A stretch of 39,990 bases of DNA from a virus. How positions within the stretch are numbered: the first letter of the stretch is position 1; each line of letters begins with the position of its first letter. The position numbers were made by a program, and so were the translations under genes. Shown one piece after another: positions 11,280 through 20,515 of this stretch. The notes under the pieces are model-generated. The model saw only the letters and a program-made list of their open reading frames with translations. It was not told the DNA's origin and made no database searches. The DNA lies in IMG/VR virus record IMGVR_UViG_3300030385_001688, positions 1 to 39,990 of that record. One strand, written 5' to 3'.

Positions 11280-13961
11280 TTAGGTCGGTGTATCTGTCCA
11301 ATCACCTTCGGCAACATTCAGTGTCAACGTTCCTGTGCCAACACTTGCAGCCTCGGTTCCGACAAGCGTTCCTGAATCAACGTCAAATCTAAGGAGGACT
11401 GTACTCGTTGCTATGTCGTAAACCTCAATATCGTAGATGTAATACGCGCCAGCGCCACGAATGTAACCAATGTCTAGCTCAGGCGCCGGGGAGAAAGTAA
11501 CTGTCGGACTTGCGTAAGGAGTTCCGTCAACACTTACTGTAACAGCGGCATTAGCCACCAAAGGCATATCAATTAAATGTTCAGAACCATCCCATATTAC
11601 TGATTGAGCAGGCAAGTCAATGAGAAATTCTGCTGTTTGGCTATAAGTTGCGGCAGCACGTAAGTTAATTGCGCCATTGCCGCCCGGTTTCAGTCTAAAG
11701 AAGTTAGAGCTATCTAATGCCAAGCCTCCACCATTAGTAGTAACTATGTCTGAGGTAATAACTTTGAATCGTAATCCCTGTCCATCATAAATACGGTTTA
11801 AATCAGCACCAACATCAAATGATAGTGTCGCCGCTGTATCACTTGGCGGGTCAAGGTATAACCTACCTACTAATATGGATGGCCAATCTGACCAGCTAAT
11901 GACTGCCTCTGTGTTACCAGTAGAGTTTGTTAGCGCATTTAATGCGGCAAGGTTAGTTGTAGAACCATCTATCTGATATACATTCCCATCTACAGAATTC
12001 GGTGAATAAAATACACAATCCGTAAATGTTGATTCAGACAGAGAGGGCTGGAACGATCTGATTTGGAATATGGTATCAGTGCGTGTATTTACAGACTCAC
12101 AATCAAAAAACTCTACTGTTGGCGTTTGCGCGCCCGCATTGTAAAGCATCGGGCCATAATTTCTGCACCGTTCCATTACGTGATTATAGGCCGGGAGTGT
12201 TCCAGCATTTGTTCTGAAAAATGCAGACTGCCCCTCTGTTGCAGTTGCATAGTGGTCGCAGGCAACCATAAACGAAGATATTGCAGTTGATGGATAGTAA
12301 AAGTCTTGATCTAAATTACTCTGGCATCTAGCAACGTAAATGTTTTCAAAAAACATATCGTCGATATTATCGTGGTTTGAGAAGTCAATTCCCCGTATTG
12401 CGCCACCAAAAAACATATCATGATAAGAAACACCGCGCCGCGTCCATGTCCCCAGGTCTTTTGCCACATTAGTGTTTATACAATAGTTAGAACCAGCACC
12501 TTCTCTAAACCAATTCCATGCAGCGTGATAATGGTCATTTAATCCATTTGGATACCAATGATGATCTAGTGTTGGATTGTCAGCGTCATTGTCTGTGATA
12601 TTACCAATACACCTAAAAGATGACCGATCATTATGATAGGTGAACATGGCAACAGCTTTTGCCTCAGTCCCGACCTTAAGATTATTTAAGTAATTACCCC
12701 ATACAAGAACATCCATTGCCGCACCAAGGCCGTTAGTAGGCGTGCCAGGACTAAATATGCCTGAGCCTGAAGATCCTTTTTGAGTTAAGTGGCGGTATAT
12801 CGCCCTAAACTTGAGCGCCGTGTTAGAGTTTCCTGTTCCGGCTCTGATAGGATTAGACTGAATACCTTGAGAATCCAGCTCGAAGTTAGACAACATTAAT
12901 TTATCAGGAGAAACCGCTGTACCGCTTGGCGAGCCGGTAGCTATTAAATAACTTCCTGCTGCAATGGTATTTGAATATAAGCGCCCCTGACCACCGTAGA
13001 AGTACAACCCACAATGCCCTGTTCTTGTATCAAATGCGATTGGCGAAGCAATTTCATAATCACCCGCCTTGATATGATAAACAGTGTTACTTGATGGTGT
13101 GGTGTCAATAGTTTGTCTTGGACCATTAGATGAGGTTAATCCTGTCTGGTCTGAGCCTAGCTTCCATCTGTCATCTATGCGTACAGAATTAGCATCAATC
13201 ACCTCTGCAATACGCACACGTCCATAACCAAACAAATACATCATATCTGCTGTATCGGTGTCGTATTGTTCATTGTCTAAAACAAGCCCAGTGAACGCAC
13301 CTGCTTGCGACAATATGCCTGTTGATTCAACGTAATTTAGATTCCAGCCACCAGAAGGAATAGGAAGCAGTAATGGGTGAAGCCCATCGTTAGCATCATT
13401 ACCATTAACAGGGTCGATGTAAATGTGATTGTTTGTAGGCTTGGCAATGGTGAAGGAATATTCATCTGTAGCCAGTAAGCATTCGCCTGTGTGCGTCATA
13501 GCATAGACTTCAAGCGTTAACTTGTAGTCACCATGATTCAGCATTAAATCTGTAAATTCAGGCGATATAGTGTCTGTATGGACGTTTACCAGTGCGCCTT
13601 CTACTGCCTGAGTAGCAGCATTGTATCTATAATTATAAACACCATCGTTTTCCTCAGAAATAGCCGTTCCATCGCCTTTTGTCAGCGTCCAGACAGTATG
13701 GCAATGCTCATAGCCGTTTAATGGCTTAGTCGTCAGCCTGCGTGTTCCTGCAATAGCAATGTTGGCATAAGCTGCAACCGAAACCGGAGCCTCTTGTCCA
13801 TCAGGGTCTTCAATGAATCCAATGGTCGCAGACAGGCTGGTTGCGTTTATCCTGCTATGTCCGTAATACGGCGATGGAGCTGTTACGGTTACTGGAGGCG
13901 GAACAGGCGTAAAAGACCCTCTACGCAAACCACCTAAAACAAGCTGCAATCCAAGATTCAT
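11280..13961 (-). CDS. tailspike / receptor-binding protein with predicted beta-helix
   Basis: 893 aa from ATG 13961, chosen for the CGGAG upstream; the in-frame start at 13991 would lie within the terminator. After an Ig-like N-terminal part (to about residue 180), the segment HIYIDPVNGNDANDG (about 183-197) is the typical opening of right-handed parallel beta-helix proteins. Many Asn/Gly-rich turns follow (about 200-680). The last 150 residues resemble a concanavalin-like beta-sandwich ending in LTLNVAEGDWTD. It probably binds or digests a surface polysaccharide; no catalytic residues can be assigned by eye. It lacks an obvious P22 head-binding domain, which the separate 14538 protein provides. 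Confidence 0.8.
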   Translation of the reverse strand: MNLGLQLVLGGLRRGSFTPVPPPVTVTAPSPYYGHSRINATSLSATIGFIEDPDGQEAPVSVAAYANIAIAGTRRLTTKPLNGYEHCHTVWTLTKGDGTAISEENDGVYNYRYNAATQAVEGALVNVHTDTISPEFTDLMLNHGDYKLTLEVYAMTHTGECLLATDEYSFTIAKPTNNHIYIDPVNGNDANDGLHPLLLPIPSGGWNLNYVESTGILSQAGAFTGLVLDNEQYDTDTADMMYLFGYGRVRIAEVIDANSVRIDDRWKLGSDQTGLTSSNGPRQTIDTTPSSNTVYHIKAGDYEIASPIAFDTRTGHCGLYFYGGQGRLYSNTIAAGSYLIATGSPSGTAVSPDKLMLSNFELDSQGIQSNPIRAGTGNSNTALKFRAIYRHLTQKGSSGSGIFSPGTPTNGLGAAMDVLVWGNYLNNLKVGTEAKAVAMFTYHNDRSSFRCIGNITDNDADNPTLDHHWYPNGLNDHYHAAWNWFREGAGSNYCINTNVAKDLGTWTRRGVSYHDMFFGGAIRGIDFSNHDNIDDMFFENIYVARCQSNLDQDFYYPSTAISSFMVACDHYATATEGQSAFFRTNAGTLPAYNHVMERCRNYGPMLYNAGAQTPTVEFFDCESVNTRTDTIFQIRSFQPSLSESTFTDCVFYSPNSVDGNVYQIDGSTTNLAALNALTNSTGNTEAVISWSDWPSILVGRLYLDPPSDTAATLSFDVGADLNRIYDGQGLRFKVITSDIVTTNGGGLALDSSNFFRLKPGGNGAINLRAAATYSQTAEFLIDLPAQSVIWDGSEHLIDMPLVANAAVTVSVDGTPYASPTVTFSPAPELDIGYIRGAGAYYIYDIEVYDIATSTVLLRFDVDSGTLVGTEAASVGTGTLTLNVAEGDWTDTPT

Positions 13962-13976
13962 GTAAAACTCCGGGCA

Positions 13977-13999
13977 ATAAAAAACCCGCACTTGGCGGG
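13977..13999 (-). terminator. rho-independent terminator upstream of the tailspike gene
   Basis: Minus-strand stem CCCGC-CAAGT-GCGGG (arms at 13995-13999 and 13985-13989) followed by a T-run complementary to the A-run at 13978-13984. It separates the tail-fibre accessory gene from the tailspike. Confidence 0.75.
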
Positions 14000-14024
14000 T
14001 TTGTTTGGTGAGGGTGGTTGGTGG

Positions 14025-14537
14025 TTAAAGCTGTATCTGGCTTGCTGCTAAAAAAAGGTTGTCAAGGTCTGTCTCGGTTAATCCTATCTGAGAAGCTGCT
14101 GTAGCTAAAAATGGGCTGTTTCGCTGCCATGTTGTTGTGTCGTACAAGGCAACTTCAGCGAGTGCTTTTTGTGTTGGGTCCGGTATTGCATCAACAAATG
14201 CAACAACAGAAGCCCAATGCCCTGCGCTGATTAATGCAACCTTCCCTTGTGCGCGACTTACTTGCGTGATTGGTTCAGGGTCAGGCGTTGGCTCTGTAGC
14301 TTGCCAGCCTGATGGCGTATCATCTTCGCTGTAAATCTCTTGTGATTCGACTACGTTGTTGACCAACCTATAAACTGTGCGTTTTTCGCCGCTGTAAATA
14401 AAAGGCTCGTCGTTTTTAACCGTAACCGTTTTACCTTCGAGTTTTGCCGCGAGCAATGATTGGTACTGCGCACCGCTAATTTCAATGCCACCCTCAATAG
14501 GAGATTGACTTATGGTGTCGTTTTTCATGTAAGGCAT
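14025..14537 (-). CDS. tail fibre accessory/assembly-like protein, 170 aa
   Basis: Begins directly after the stop of the fibre gene upstream. A small beta-rich N-terminal half (GGIEISGAQYQSLLAAKLEGKTV...) resembles the start of many phage fibre-assembly proteins. The C-terminal helix bundle contains TQKALAEVALYDTTTWQRNSPFLATAASQIGLTETDLDNLF, a common phage tail-region motif. Likely a fibre chaperone or small structural subunit; not certain. Confidence 0.65.
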   Translation of the reverse strand: MPYMKNDTISQSPIEGGIEISGAQYQSLLAAKLEGKTVTVKNDEPFIYSGEKRTVYRLVNNVVESQEIYSEDDTPSGWQATEPTPDPEPITQVSRAQGKVALISAGHWASVVAFVDAIPDPTQKALAEVALYDTTTWQRNSPFLATAASQIGLTETDLDNLFLAASQIQL

Positions 14538-15593
14538 TTATGCGATCCTCATGTAGTATGTTGCGCCTATGTTGCGTGGGCGTGTTTCATCGCCGCCTGT
14601 TGAGCCAGAGCTTACCGTTGCGTTATTTCCAACCGTCCGCCCATTGCCTGCACCAACATAATCAATAATGCCGCCAATACTATGCGTATGCGCTGCAAAT
14701 TGATCGTCTTGCTCTGTACCCGATGCGCCAGGTCTGATGAATTGCCGTGATGAGTTAATGAGCTTGACGGTTTGGCCGTTCATTGGGCTGGGTGCATGAG
14801 AGATTACCGCCGTAGCAACCACATCAGGAGCAGTGCCTGATACGCTTTCACTGGTTAACAGTCCCTCGTTATATTCACCAACACCATCCTCGCCAGCCGT
14901 TAATTTTATAAAGGTTGCTGTCGCGTCATTAGATGGTAGCGGGCAGCCAGTGATGTGATCCCATACTGCAAACGGCTCACCAATGTTGCGTATGGTTGTT
15001 GAAAACAATGCAATGCTTTCGTTTATTTCAACCGTACTAAACGTTAGCGTATCGAACCTGTCACTGAATGCGTTATAGGTTACTCGCTGAATACTGCCTG
15101 CTGACCAGTCACCAGTCACCAGTGCGTCTGCATTATTTTTAATAACTGATTTTGCGCCACCACCAAAATCTAGCGTCACGGCTCCAGTGTTTGAGTTCAC
15201 CACTGTAAGCACATAAACCGCTTTATCTACATAGGCACTAACAGGCGGCACAGCATCAGCTGTGACATCGTTAATCCCCTGCACATTAATTAGATTTATC
15301 GTTGGGGAATCAGCCAGCTCACCGCGCTGCAAGTCCTGAAGTTTTTGAACACCGTTACTGTCTTCAACTTTCAGCGAATAGCGATCTGTTACCCATATCT
15401 TGTTTTGAGCGCGACCATAACTATCAGTGCGTTGCGGATTAGCAAGTGGCGTGGTCAATTCGCGATCTGAATAAATCACTATCGGGTTAAGTTTTGGATC
15501 TTGCCCCGCCGCACCGACATAAATATAGCCGCTGACAATAGGTTTTCCATCTACGCCCTGAAACGACTCATGCTCGCTTATCATTGATGCCAT
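14538..15593 (-). CDS. tail fibre with P22-tailspike-like head-binding domain
   Basis: 351 aa. The N-terminal 110 residues (GVDGKPIVSGYIYVGAAGQDP..., NPQRTDSYGRAQNKIWVTDRYSLKVEDSNG) match the head-binding fold of P22-type tailspikes, which docks on the gp4/gp10 hub. The C-terminal part carries a tail-collar-like tip: DDQFAAHTHSIGG and GDETRPRNIGATYYMRIA. It therefore looks like an adaptor fibre to which the separate tailspike could attach, or a fibre in its own right. Ribosome site AGGG precedes the start. Confidence 0.78.
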   Translation of the reverse strand: MASMISEHESFQGVDGKPIVSGYIYVGAAGQDPKLNPIVIYSDRELTTPLANPQRTDSYGRAQNKIWVTDRYSLKVEDSNGVQKLQDLQRGELADSPTINLINVQGINDVTADAVPPVSAYVDKAVYVLTVVNSNTGAVTLDFGGGAKSVIKNNADALVTGDWSAGSIQRVTYNAFSDRFDTLTFSTVEINESIALFSTTIRNIGEPFAVWDHITGCPLPSNDATATFIKLTAGEDGVGEYNEGLLTSESVSGTAPDVVATAVISHAPSPMNGQTVKLINSSRQFIRPGASGTEQDDQFAAHTHSIGGIIDYVGAGNGRTVGNNATVSSGSTGGDETRPRNIGATYYMRIA

Positions 15594-15597
15594 GTTA

Positions 15598-15625
15598 TTG
15601 CCCTAATTGATAATTGTGATATATT
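15598..15625 (+). promoter_or_regulatory. promoter for the reverse-strand lipoprotein gene
   Basis: TTGCCC at 15598-15603, 16-nt spacer, and extended -10 TGATATATT (TATATT at 15620-15625). The expected transcription start falls at about 15632, at or next to the ATG, so the message would be nearly leaderless. The promoter lies in the 39-bp gap between divergent genes. Confidence 0.5.
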
Positions 15626-15632
15626 CGGGGTT

Positions 15633-15959
15633 ATGCGCTTACTTATCATTCTTTCTGTTGTTCTCTTGGCTGCCTGTCAGTCTCATGCTGTACGCACAGC
15701 TAACCATCACACGCAATGCGATGATTATGGCTTTGTTAAAGGGACTGCTGAATATGGCCAGTGCATGATGGCACTGGAGAATAACGATATTGCCGAGCGT
15801 CAGCGTAAGGCTGCCTTGCTGCAAAATTGGGGTGAAACTGTTCAGGTTCCTGCGCCGCAATATCCTCAATTGACGCCGCGCCCACCGGTTGAGAATTATC
15901 CTTCTTTAAATTGCACATCAACGACAAGCGGCAATCAGGTCTATACAACCTGTAATTAA
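15633..15959 (+). CDS. lipoprotein inserted on the opposite strand of the late operon
   Basis: 108 aa. N-terminal signal ending in lipobox LLAAC (Cys15), followed by QCDDYGFVKGTAEYGQCMMALE, a motif seen in many small proteobacterial lipoproteins of unknown role. The mature domain is about 93 aa, with a Pro-rich middle and a C-terminal Cys pair. It is transcribed against the late operon, with its own likely promoter, and its stop touches the stop of the ejection-protein gene with no gap. The position, between the gp16-like and tail genes, equals the P22 immI (sieA/mnt/arc) site, so superinfection exclusion or lysogenic conversion is plausible but unproven. Confidence 0.82.
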   Translation: MRLLIILSVVLLAACQSHAVRTANHHTQCDDYGFVKGTAEYGQCMMALENNDIAERQRKAALLQNWGETVQVPAPQYPQLTPRPPVENYPSLNCTSTTSGNQVYTTCN

Positions 15960-17819
15960 TTACTGCTCTGGTTTAAAGTTCTTATCCCGCAATACGTCCA
16001 TGATGGATTGAAATGCTTTATCTTCATTTATTTTGCGGTCACGCACTTTTTTGGCGGTCGCACCAGCAACGTCTCTTGCTAGCCCCATTGCCCCGCCATC
16101 CGGTGAAGCAGCATAATCAACACCACGTTTCACCGCTTGATCGATCTGACCTTGAAATGACGTTCTCGCTACTGGACTAAAGACGCGATCCAGTTCATCT
16201 GCAAATAACGCCTGATTTAACAAATCATCGTCAAACTTGCCACCCACCGATTTAGCAACACTCTCAAGCTCGCTGATAGAATCAATAAGGTTCGCTCTTG
16301 ATTGCGTGTTACTCATTAAGCGTCTAAGCAGTGTACCGCTGGCTTTGTCTGCAATCTCGCTGGAAAAGTCCAGTTTTCTACCGGCAACCGCTTGAATGTT
16401 ATCCAGCGCCCCGATGGTTTGAGCGTAATTAGTGTTCGCCGCATTGTATTCAGGAAAAGCCTCGTCTAACTTGCTATCCAGTTGATTCCTGAACTGCTTC
16501 AATATGCGCTCTGTTTCACCGCTTAAACCTCTTTGTGATTTGCCATAAGTGACATTGCGATCAATGATCCGTTTCATCTTATGGACCGAAAGCGCATCGA
16601 CGCTGCCGTCCTGACTTTTCAAGCTCATCTGCCGGATAACTTCTTTCAGCGGACCGCGATCACCTGGCGCAATTTCTGATCGACTGAAATCAGGAATAAA
16701 ATCACCCTTATCATTACGCTTTATTTGTACACCTAAAGAATCAAGCGCATCAGAGAAGCTGGCTGAAGCATCTGCAATATCAACCGGCTGTCCTCTTAGT
16801 TTTTGTGCAGCCTTATCAATATCTGTTCCGGCTTTTCTGTTCGCGGCCTGAATAAACTTAACCCGCGCAACCAGTGAATCACCAGCAATATCAGCAGGCC
16901 GATTCATCACAGCGTAACGGGCGTTTTTCTTGCCACGCTGCATAATATCCACCATGCGCTGCATCTTGATCTTGTCTGAATCTGATGCGTTTTTAATGGC
17001 CGCTATTACCGCTGGATCGAAGCCTTGATCAATAGCGTTAATGGCATAGTTATCTTTAACTGCTCTACCTTGATTCAACACATACTTAGCCGTATCAACA
17101 TCACCTGTTTTATTCTCAATAAGTGCTGCTATACGCTTCTTGGTTGGGGTCTGATACTGGAAGATACCTTCCGTTACTTTCGCCACTGCATTTATAGGCT
17201 GTGCGCTATCGACTGCCGTTGCGACCTTGCTTGTTGCATTCTGCGCACCTTTTGCACCAATGACAGCGCCAACTGCTGATGGAAGTGTTTCGGCTGCTGT
17301 AGCGATTAATGGGCTACCAGTCTCATCAAAGACTCTATCGCCAGCAGTTTTAGATAAACCCGACTCTTGTATGGCTTTGATGGTTTCAACAGCCTGATCG
17401 ACTCCCTGGCCGCTTATAAGCTCTACCAAGCCACCAATACCCGATATAGGGAAGTTGGCAAGGTCAATTCCTTTCTGCATCAAATCGTTGAGGGTTTCCA
17501 TGCCCTTTTGACCGGACTGCGTTTTGGGCGTGAAGGTTTGCGCTTGCTGATCTGCTACCGCCTCAGCGCCCGCGCCTTCCTCAGCCATAGGGTTGAGTGA
17601 TTGGGCTATACCCATTAACCCACCTTCAACCGTGTTTTTTAAGCCGGACACAACAGACATGGCAGGCTCAACAACACTATCCAGTGCCGATCCTTCTGGC
17701 ATGGACTGATTGCCTTGTGCAGCAAATATCTGCTCAAGCTCTTGCTCTGTTGGAGGGGAATCACCCTCTAACTCAAGCGTTTGCCCTGTATCTGGATCCG
17801 TTACCTCATAAACAGGCAT
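15960..17819 (-). CDS. DNA ejection protein, P22 gp16 position
   Basis: 619 aa, the largest of three ejection-type proteins. It starts MPVYEVTDPDTGQTLELEGDSPPTEQELEQIF, a pattern typical of internal virion proteins. Predicted largely helical, Ala/Lys/Asp-rich, with a hydrophobic GAVIGAKGA stretch at about 185. No lytic transglycosylase motif is recognised. Expected to leave the head with the DNA and form the channel through the cell envelope. The assignment rests on gene order (gp7-gp20-gp16) and composition. Coupled to the preceding gene by TAATG. Confidence 0.75.
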   Translation of the reverse strand: MPVYEVTDPDTGQTLELEGDSPPTEQELEQIFAAQGNQSMPEGSALDSVVEPAMSVVSGLKNTVEGGLMGIAQSLNPMAEEGAGAEAVADQQAQTFTPKTQSGQKGMETLNDLMQKGIDLANFPISGIGGLVELISGQGVDQAVETIKAIQESGLSKTAGDRVFDETGSPLIATAAETLPSAVGAVIGAKGAQNATSKVATAVDSAQPINAVAKVTEGIFQYQTPTKKRIAALIENKTGDVDTAKYVLNQGRAVKDNYAINAIDQGFDPAVIAAIKNASDSDKIKMQRMVDIMQRGKKNARYAVMNRPADIAGDSLVARVKFIQAANRKAGTDIDKAAQKLRGQPVDIADASASFSDALDSLGVQIKRNDKGDFIPDFSRSEIAPGDRGPLKEVIRQMSLKSQDGSVDALSVHKMKRIIDRNVTYGKSQRGLSGETERILKQFRNQLDSKLDEAFPEYNAANTNYAQTIGALDNIQAVAGRKLDFSSEIADKASGTLLRRLMSNTQSRANLIDSISELESVAKSVGGKFDDDLLNQALFADELDRVFSPVARTSFQGQIDQAVKRGVDYAASPDGGAMGLARDVAGATAKKVRDRKINEDKAFQSIMDVLRDKNFKPEQ

Positions 17820-19201
17820 TATTTGGCTCTCACTGTAAATCTGCCGACCTGCTGCTCTGATGTGGATTGATCGTTACCGGTCGAAAGTCTGTCAATCATG
17901 CCTTGAACATCCGATATAAATCTCTCTTCTGTACGCTTCCGATTCAAGCCACCACTTGAAAGGTTTTTCAATATGGAGATATCTGACTCACTTAATACGC
18001 CTGTCATTAGGTCAAAATTATCAGCTGTCAGAATATTGCCCGCCTCTTCAATGTCAGCAATAAGCTCGGCCTCTGCATCACTAAATAACCGCGTATCAAA
18101 ACTACCCTCAAGCGAACCAATAACATCATTAAGCTGAGGGTTTTCAATAATCTTTTTAAGCAAGCTGACAGCTCTACCCTGAAACTGCTTACCTTTTTGA
18201 GCCTTACGCTGACTACCCCTTACCTCGCGAGCCCGAGTCAGTCCCGCCTCGGTATTTTCCGCAGCATCCATCACCGACTTAAGCTGAGTCATTTCCTCTG
18301 GTGTTGCATTCGGGAAGCTATCAGCAAGAATATTGGCTGATGATGCGCGTCTATCTTGTTCTGATAGTTTGTCGGTCATTTTGTTCATGGCGTCAATACC
18401 ATCTTTACCGCCACCCGCTGCCACATATACAGCATCGAGTTTCGCGCCAACTTCAGGCGGCAAACCCTGCAATAACACCGGAGGCGTAACAACTGGCGCA
18501 GACTCTCCACCCGTGCCGACATTTACAACCGTTCCTGAGTTTGGATTAAATCTTTCAGCATCAGCAATCTGCTCAAACTGGCCTGTCTGCGGGTTAAACT
18601 GCTCAGTTATGATGCGGTCGCCTTTTTTGACCTCTCTCGTTTCAGGCGGTTTAGGCGGCTCAAGTAATGTCTTGATATCCTGCCCCATGACCTGCATGCG
18701 CTGTAATTCAAGCTCTTGCTGGTCGGGTGACATATTGGCTAGCTCAACATAGCGATCAACTGGTCTATTCTCTGCCGCTGCCGCTGCTGCCAGATTATTA
18801 ATGACATTCATGCGCTCTGCTGGTGTCTTGGCATTACTGATAAGCGTTGCTTCACGTGTACCCCGATCCACTTCCGCCTTAGCCTGCTCCATCTCCACCT
18901 TATCGTTACGCTCCAACATGCCTTGCATCATCTCAGCCATTTTGGGATCAATCTGACCAATTCTGAGAATTTGCTCAGGCGTAACATTGCCATTAAATCC
19001 TGGTGTTGCTCCAGGCATGCCGCCCTGACCGCCGCCTTGACCGCCACCCAAAATCTGTGCAATTTGCTGTTGCTGCGCTTGCTGTGCTTGCTGCGCTCTC
19101 TGACGGTCCATGCGCTGCCCAAAAGCCTGGTTGAGCATATTCAGCCCACCATTGAAGTTAGGAACCAGTGACGCGCCGTTGACGTTCTCAAGTGTTGCCA
19201 T
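17819..19201 (-). CDS. DNA ejection protein, P22 gp20 position
   Basis: 460 aa. The N-terminal part is Gln/Gly-rich low complexity (runs of QAQQ and GGGQGG around residues 35-60), then long helices. The C-terminal domain (about 340-440) is charged. Ejection proteins of P22-like phages share such a mix, and the gene lies between the gp7- and gp16-position genes. Starts and stops overlap by one base on both sides, as in a tightly coupled cassette. Confidence 0.75.
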   Translation of the reverse strand: MATLENVNGASLVPNFNGGLNMLNQAFGQRMDRQRAQQAQQAQQQQIAQILGGGQGGGQGGMPGATPGFNGNVTPEQILRIGQIDPKMAEMMQGMLERNDKVEMEQAKAEVDRGTREATLISNAKTPAERMNVINNLAAAAAAENRPVDRYVELANMSPDQQELELQRMQVMGQDIKTLLEPPKPPETREVKKGDRIITEQFNPQTGQFEQIADAERFNPNSGTVVNVGTGGESAPVVTPPVLLQGLPPEVGAKLDAVYVAAGGGKDGIDAMNKMTDKLSEQDRRASSANILADSFPNATPEEMTQLKSVMDAAENTEAGLTRAREVRGSQRKAQKGKQFQGRAVSLLKKIIENPQLNDVIGSLEGSFDTRLFSDAEAELIADIEEAGNILTADNFDLMTGVLSESDISILKNLSSGGLNRKRTEERFISDVQGMIDRLSTGNDQSTSEQQVGRFTVRAK

Positions 19202-20052
19202 TATGCAGTCTCCAACTCATCAAGCAGTGCCGGATAATCCACCACCATAAATCCGCCAAACTCGTGAATATGTTGCGGGTATTTTTCTTTAACCTCGTCC
19301 GCCATGAAACCGATAGTTGCACAACCTTCGACCAGAGTACCTTTTGTTTCTGGCTTCCAGTCCCACTGATATATTTTTAGATTCTTAGCCTGACCAACTT
19401 CCTCAACATTCTCCTTCAATCTTGGATCTGAGTACATAAACATTGAGCCAATGGTTGCCGCCGTGTTGAGCATGTTTTGCTTGCCCTGAGCATCAGCCTG
19501 TGCGTCAGTGATAATCCCGCTAGAAATAGCGTTGCCTGATGCGCTCAGCATATTGCCGATATTGGCAGAGTTATTCTGTCCCAACTGACCAAGCCCTGTT
19601 GCCGCGCTTAAACCGGTATTCATTAAGTTGGTTTGGCGTCCACTCAAGAGCTGCTCTAGCATCATTCCAATATCGGTTGGCACTCTGGCTGCTTCTGTCA
19701 TAGCTGTACCTGAGCGAGTCAAGCCGCCTGCTGCAAGTTGACCCTGTACACCACGCTGACGCTCATCGACCAGTGAGCCGAATATGTCGCTGCTAAATAT
19801 CTGTGCCAGCATTTCATCCAGCCCGCCAACGGTAGCGCCTGCCTCAACACCAGGAACCGCGCCTTGTCCAGCTTGCAGGAATGGCGCAATGTTCTCTTGT
19901 GTAATACCAAACTGGCGTTTCATTTCATCAATGGATGCTTGATTTGCTTCCTGCTGTGCTCTGGCGGCTTTTTTGCCGCTATCGTCGCCTCCCCCAAACA
20001 CGCCACTAACAACGCTTTTCTGCTTTCTGTAACTATTATCTAATGACCACAT
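19201..20052 (-). CDS. DNA ejection protein, P22 gp7 position, with S74-like C-terminal domain
   Basis: 283 aa. The N-terminal region is helical and Ala/Gln-rich. The C-terminus carries SDPRLKENVEEVGQAKNL...IGFMADEVKEKYP, the signature of the peptidase S74-type intramolecular chaperone domain normally found on tail fibres and spikes. I recall ejection-region proteins of phages with this tail, so it may be a standard variant. Overlaps the GNAT-like gene by 17 nt. Confidence 0.75.
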   Translation of the reverse strand: MWSLDNSYRKQKSVVSGVFGGGDDSGKKAARAQQEANQASIDEMKRQFGITQENIAPFLQAGQGAVPGVEAGATVGGLDEMLAQIFSSDIFGSLVDERQRGVQGQLAAGGLTRSGTAMTEAARVPTDIGMMLEQLLSGRQTNLMNTGLSAATGLGQLGQNNSANIGNMLSASGNAISSGIITDAQADAQGKQNMLNTAATIGSMFMYSDPRLKENVEEVGQAKNLKIYQWDWKPETKGTLVEGCATIGFMADEVKEKYPQHIHEFGGFMVVDYPALLDELETA

Positions 20053-20515
20053 TGCAAACCTCGTCGCGTGTTATGCCCAAATACTCTTGATCGAAATATT
20101 GGCCCTGGTAAAAATAGCTTTTGCGATTAACACCTTCAGTCTTAAATCCGACTTTTTTGGCAAAGTTAATCACTGATTGAAAGCAGCATGGAATCACCGC
20201 ATTTATCTTTTGATGCTCACCGGGCACTTCAGATAGATACCAATCGTAAAATAGCCGCATCATTTCCCTGCCGTACTTTCTGTGACTCTTTAGAAGGTAA
20301 GGGTGTATTTCAAGGCTCACAGATGTGATGCAGTAAACATAAATTAATCCGACAATATGGTTTCCATGACACACTAGAAGCCATTGCTCTCTTTCTGTAT
20401 CTGTCGGCTCATAATCGGCCTCGGAAACTGCATCAGAAAACCTTTCCCATATCTCAGGTGTTGTTGCCACTGCCTTAACGGTCTGCATATCGTTAGTCGG
20501 AATTAAGGTGATCAC
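20036..20515 (-). CDS. GNAT-fold protein, P22 gp14 position
   Basis: 159 aa. GNAT-like elements: EQWLLVCHGNHIVGLIYVY (beta strands), HPYLLKSHRKYGREMMRLFYDWYL (acetyl-CoA binding helix region with the R/K-x-x-G pattern) and INFAKKVGFKTEGVNRKSYFYQG. P22 gp14 (DUF2824) is a head-assembly protein with such a fold, and the gene order agrees. Catalytic activity is unknown; it may be structural only. Confidence 0.72.
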   Translation of the reverse strand: MITLIPTNDMQTVKAVATTPEIWERFSDAVSEADYEPTDTEREQWLLVCHGNHIVGLIYVYCITSVSLEIHPYLLKSHRKYGREMMRLFYDWYLSEVPGEHQKINAVIPCCFQSVINFAKKVGFKTEGVNRKSYFYQGQYFDQEYLGITRDEVCNVVIR

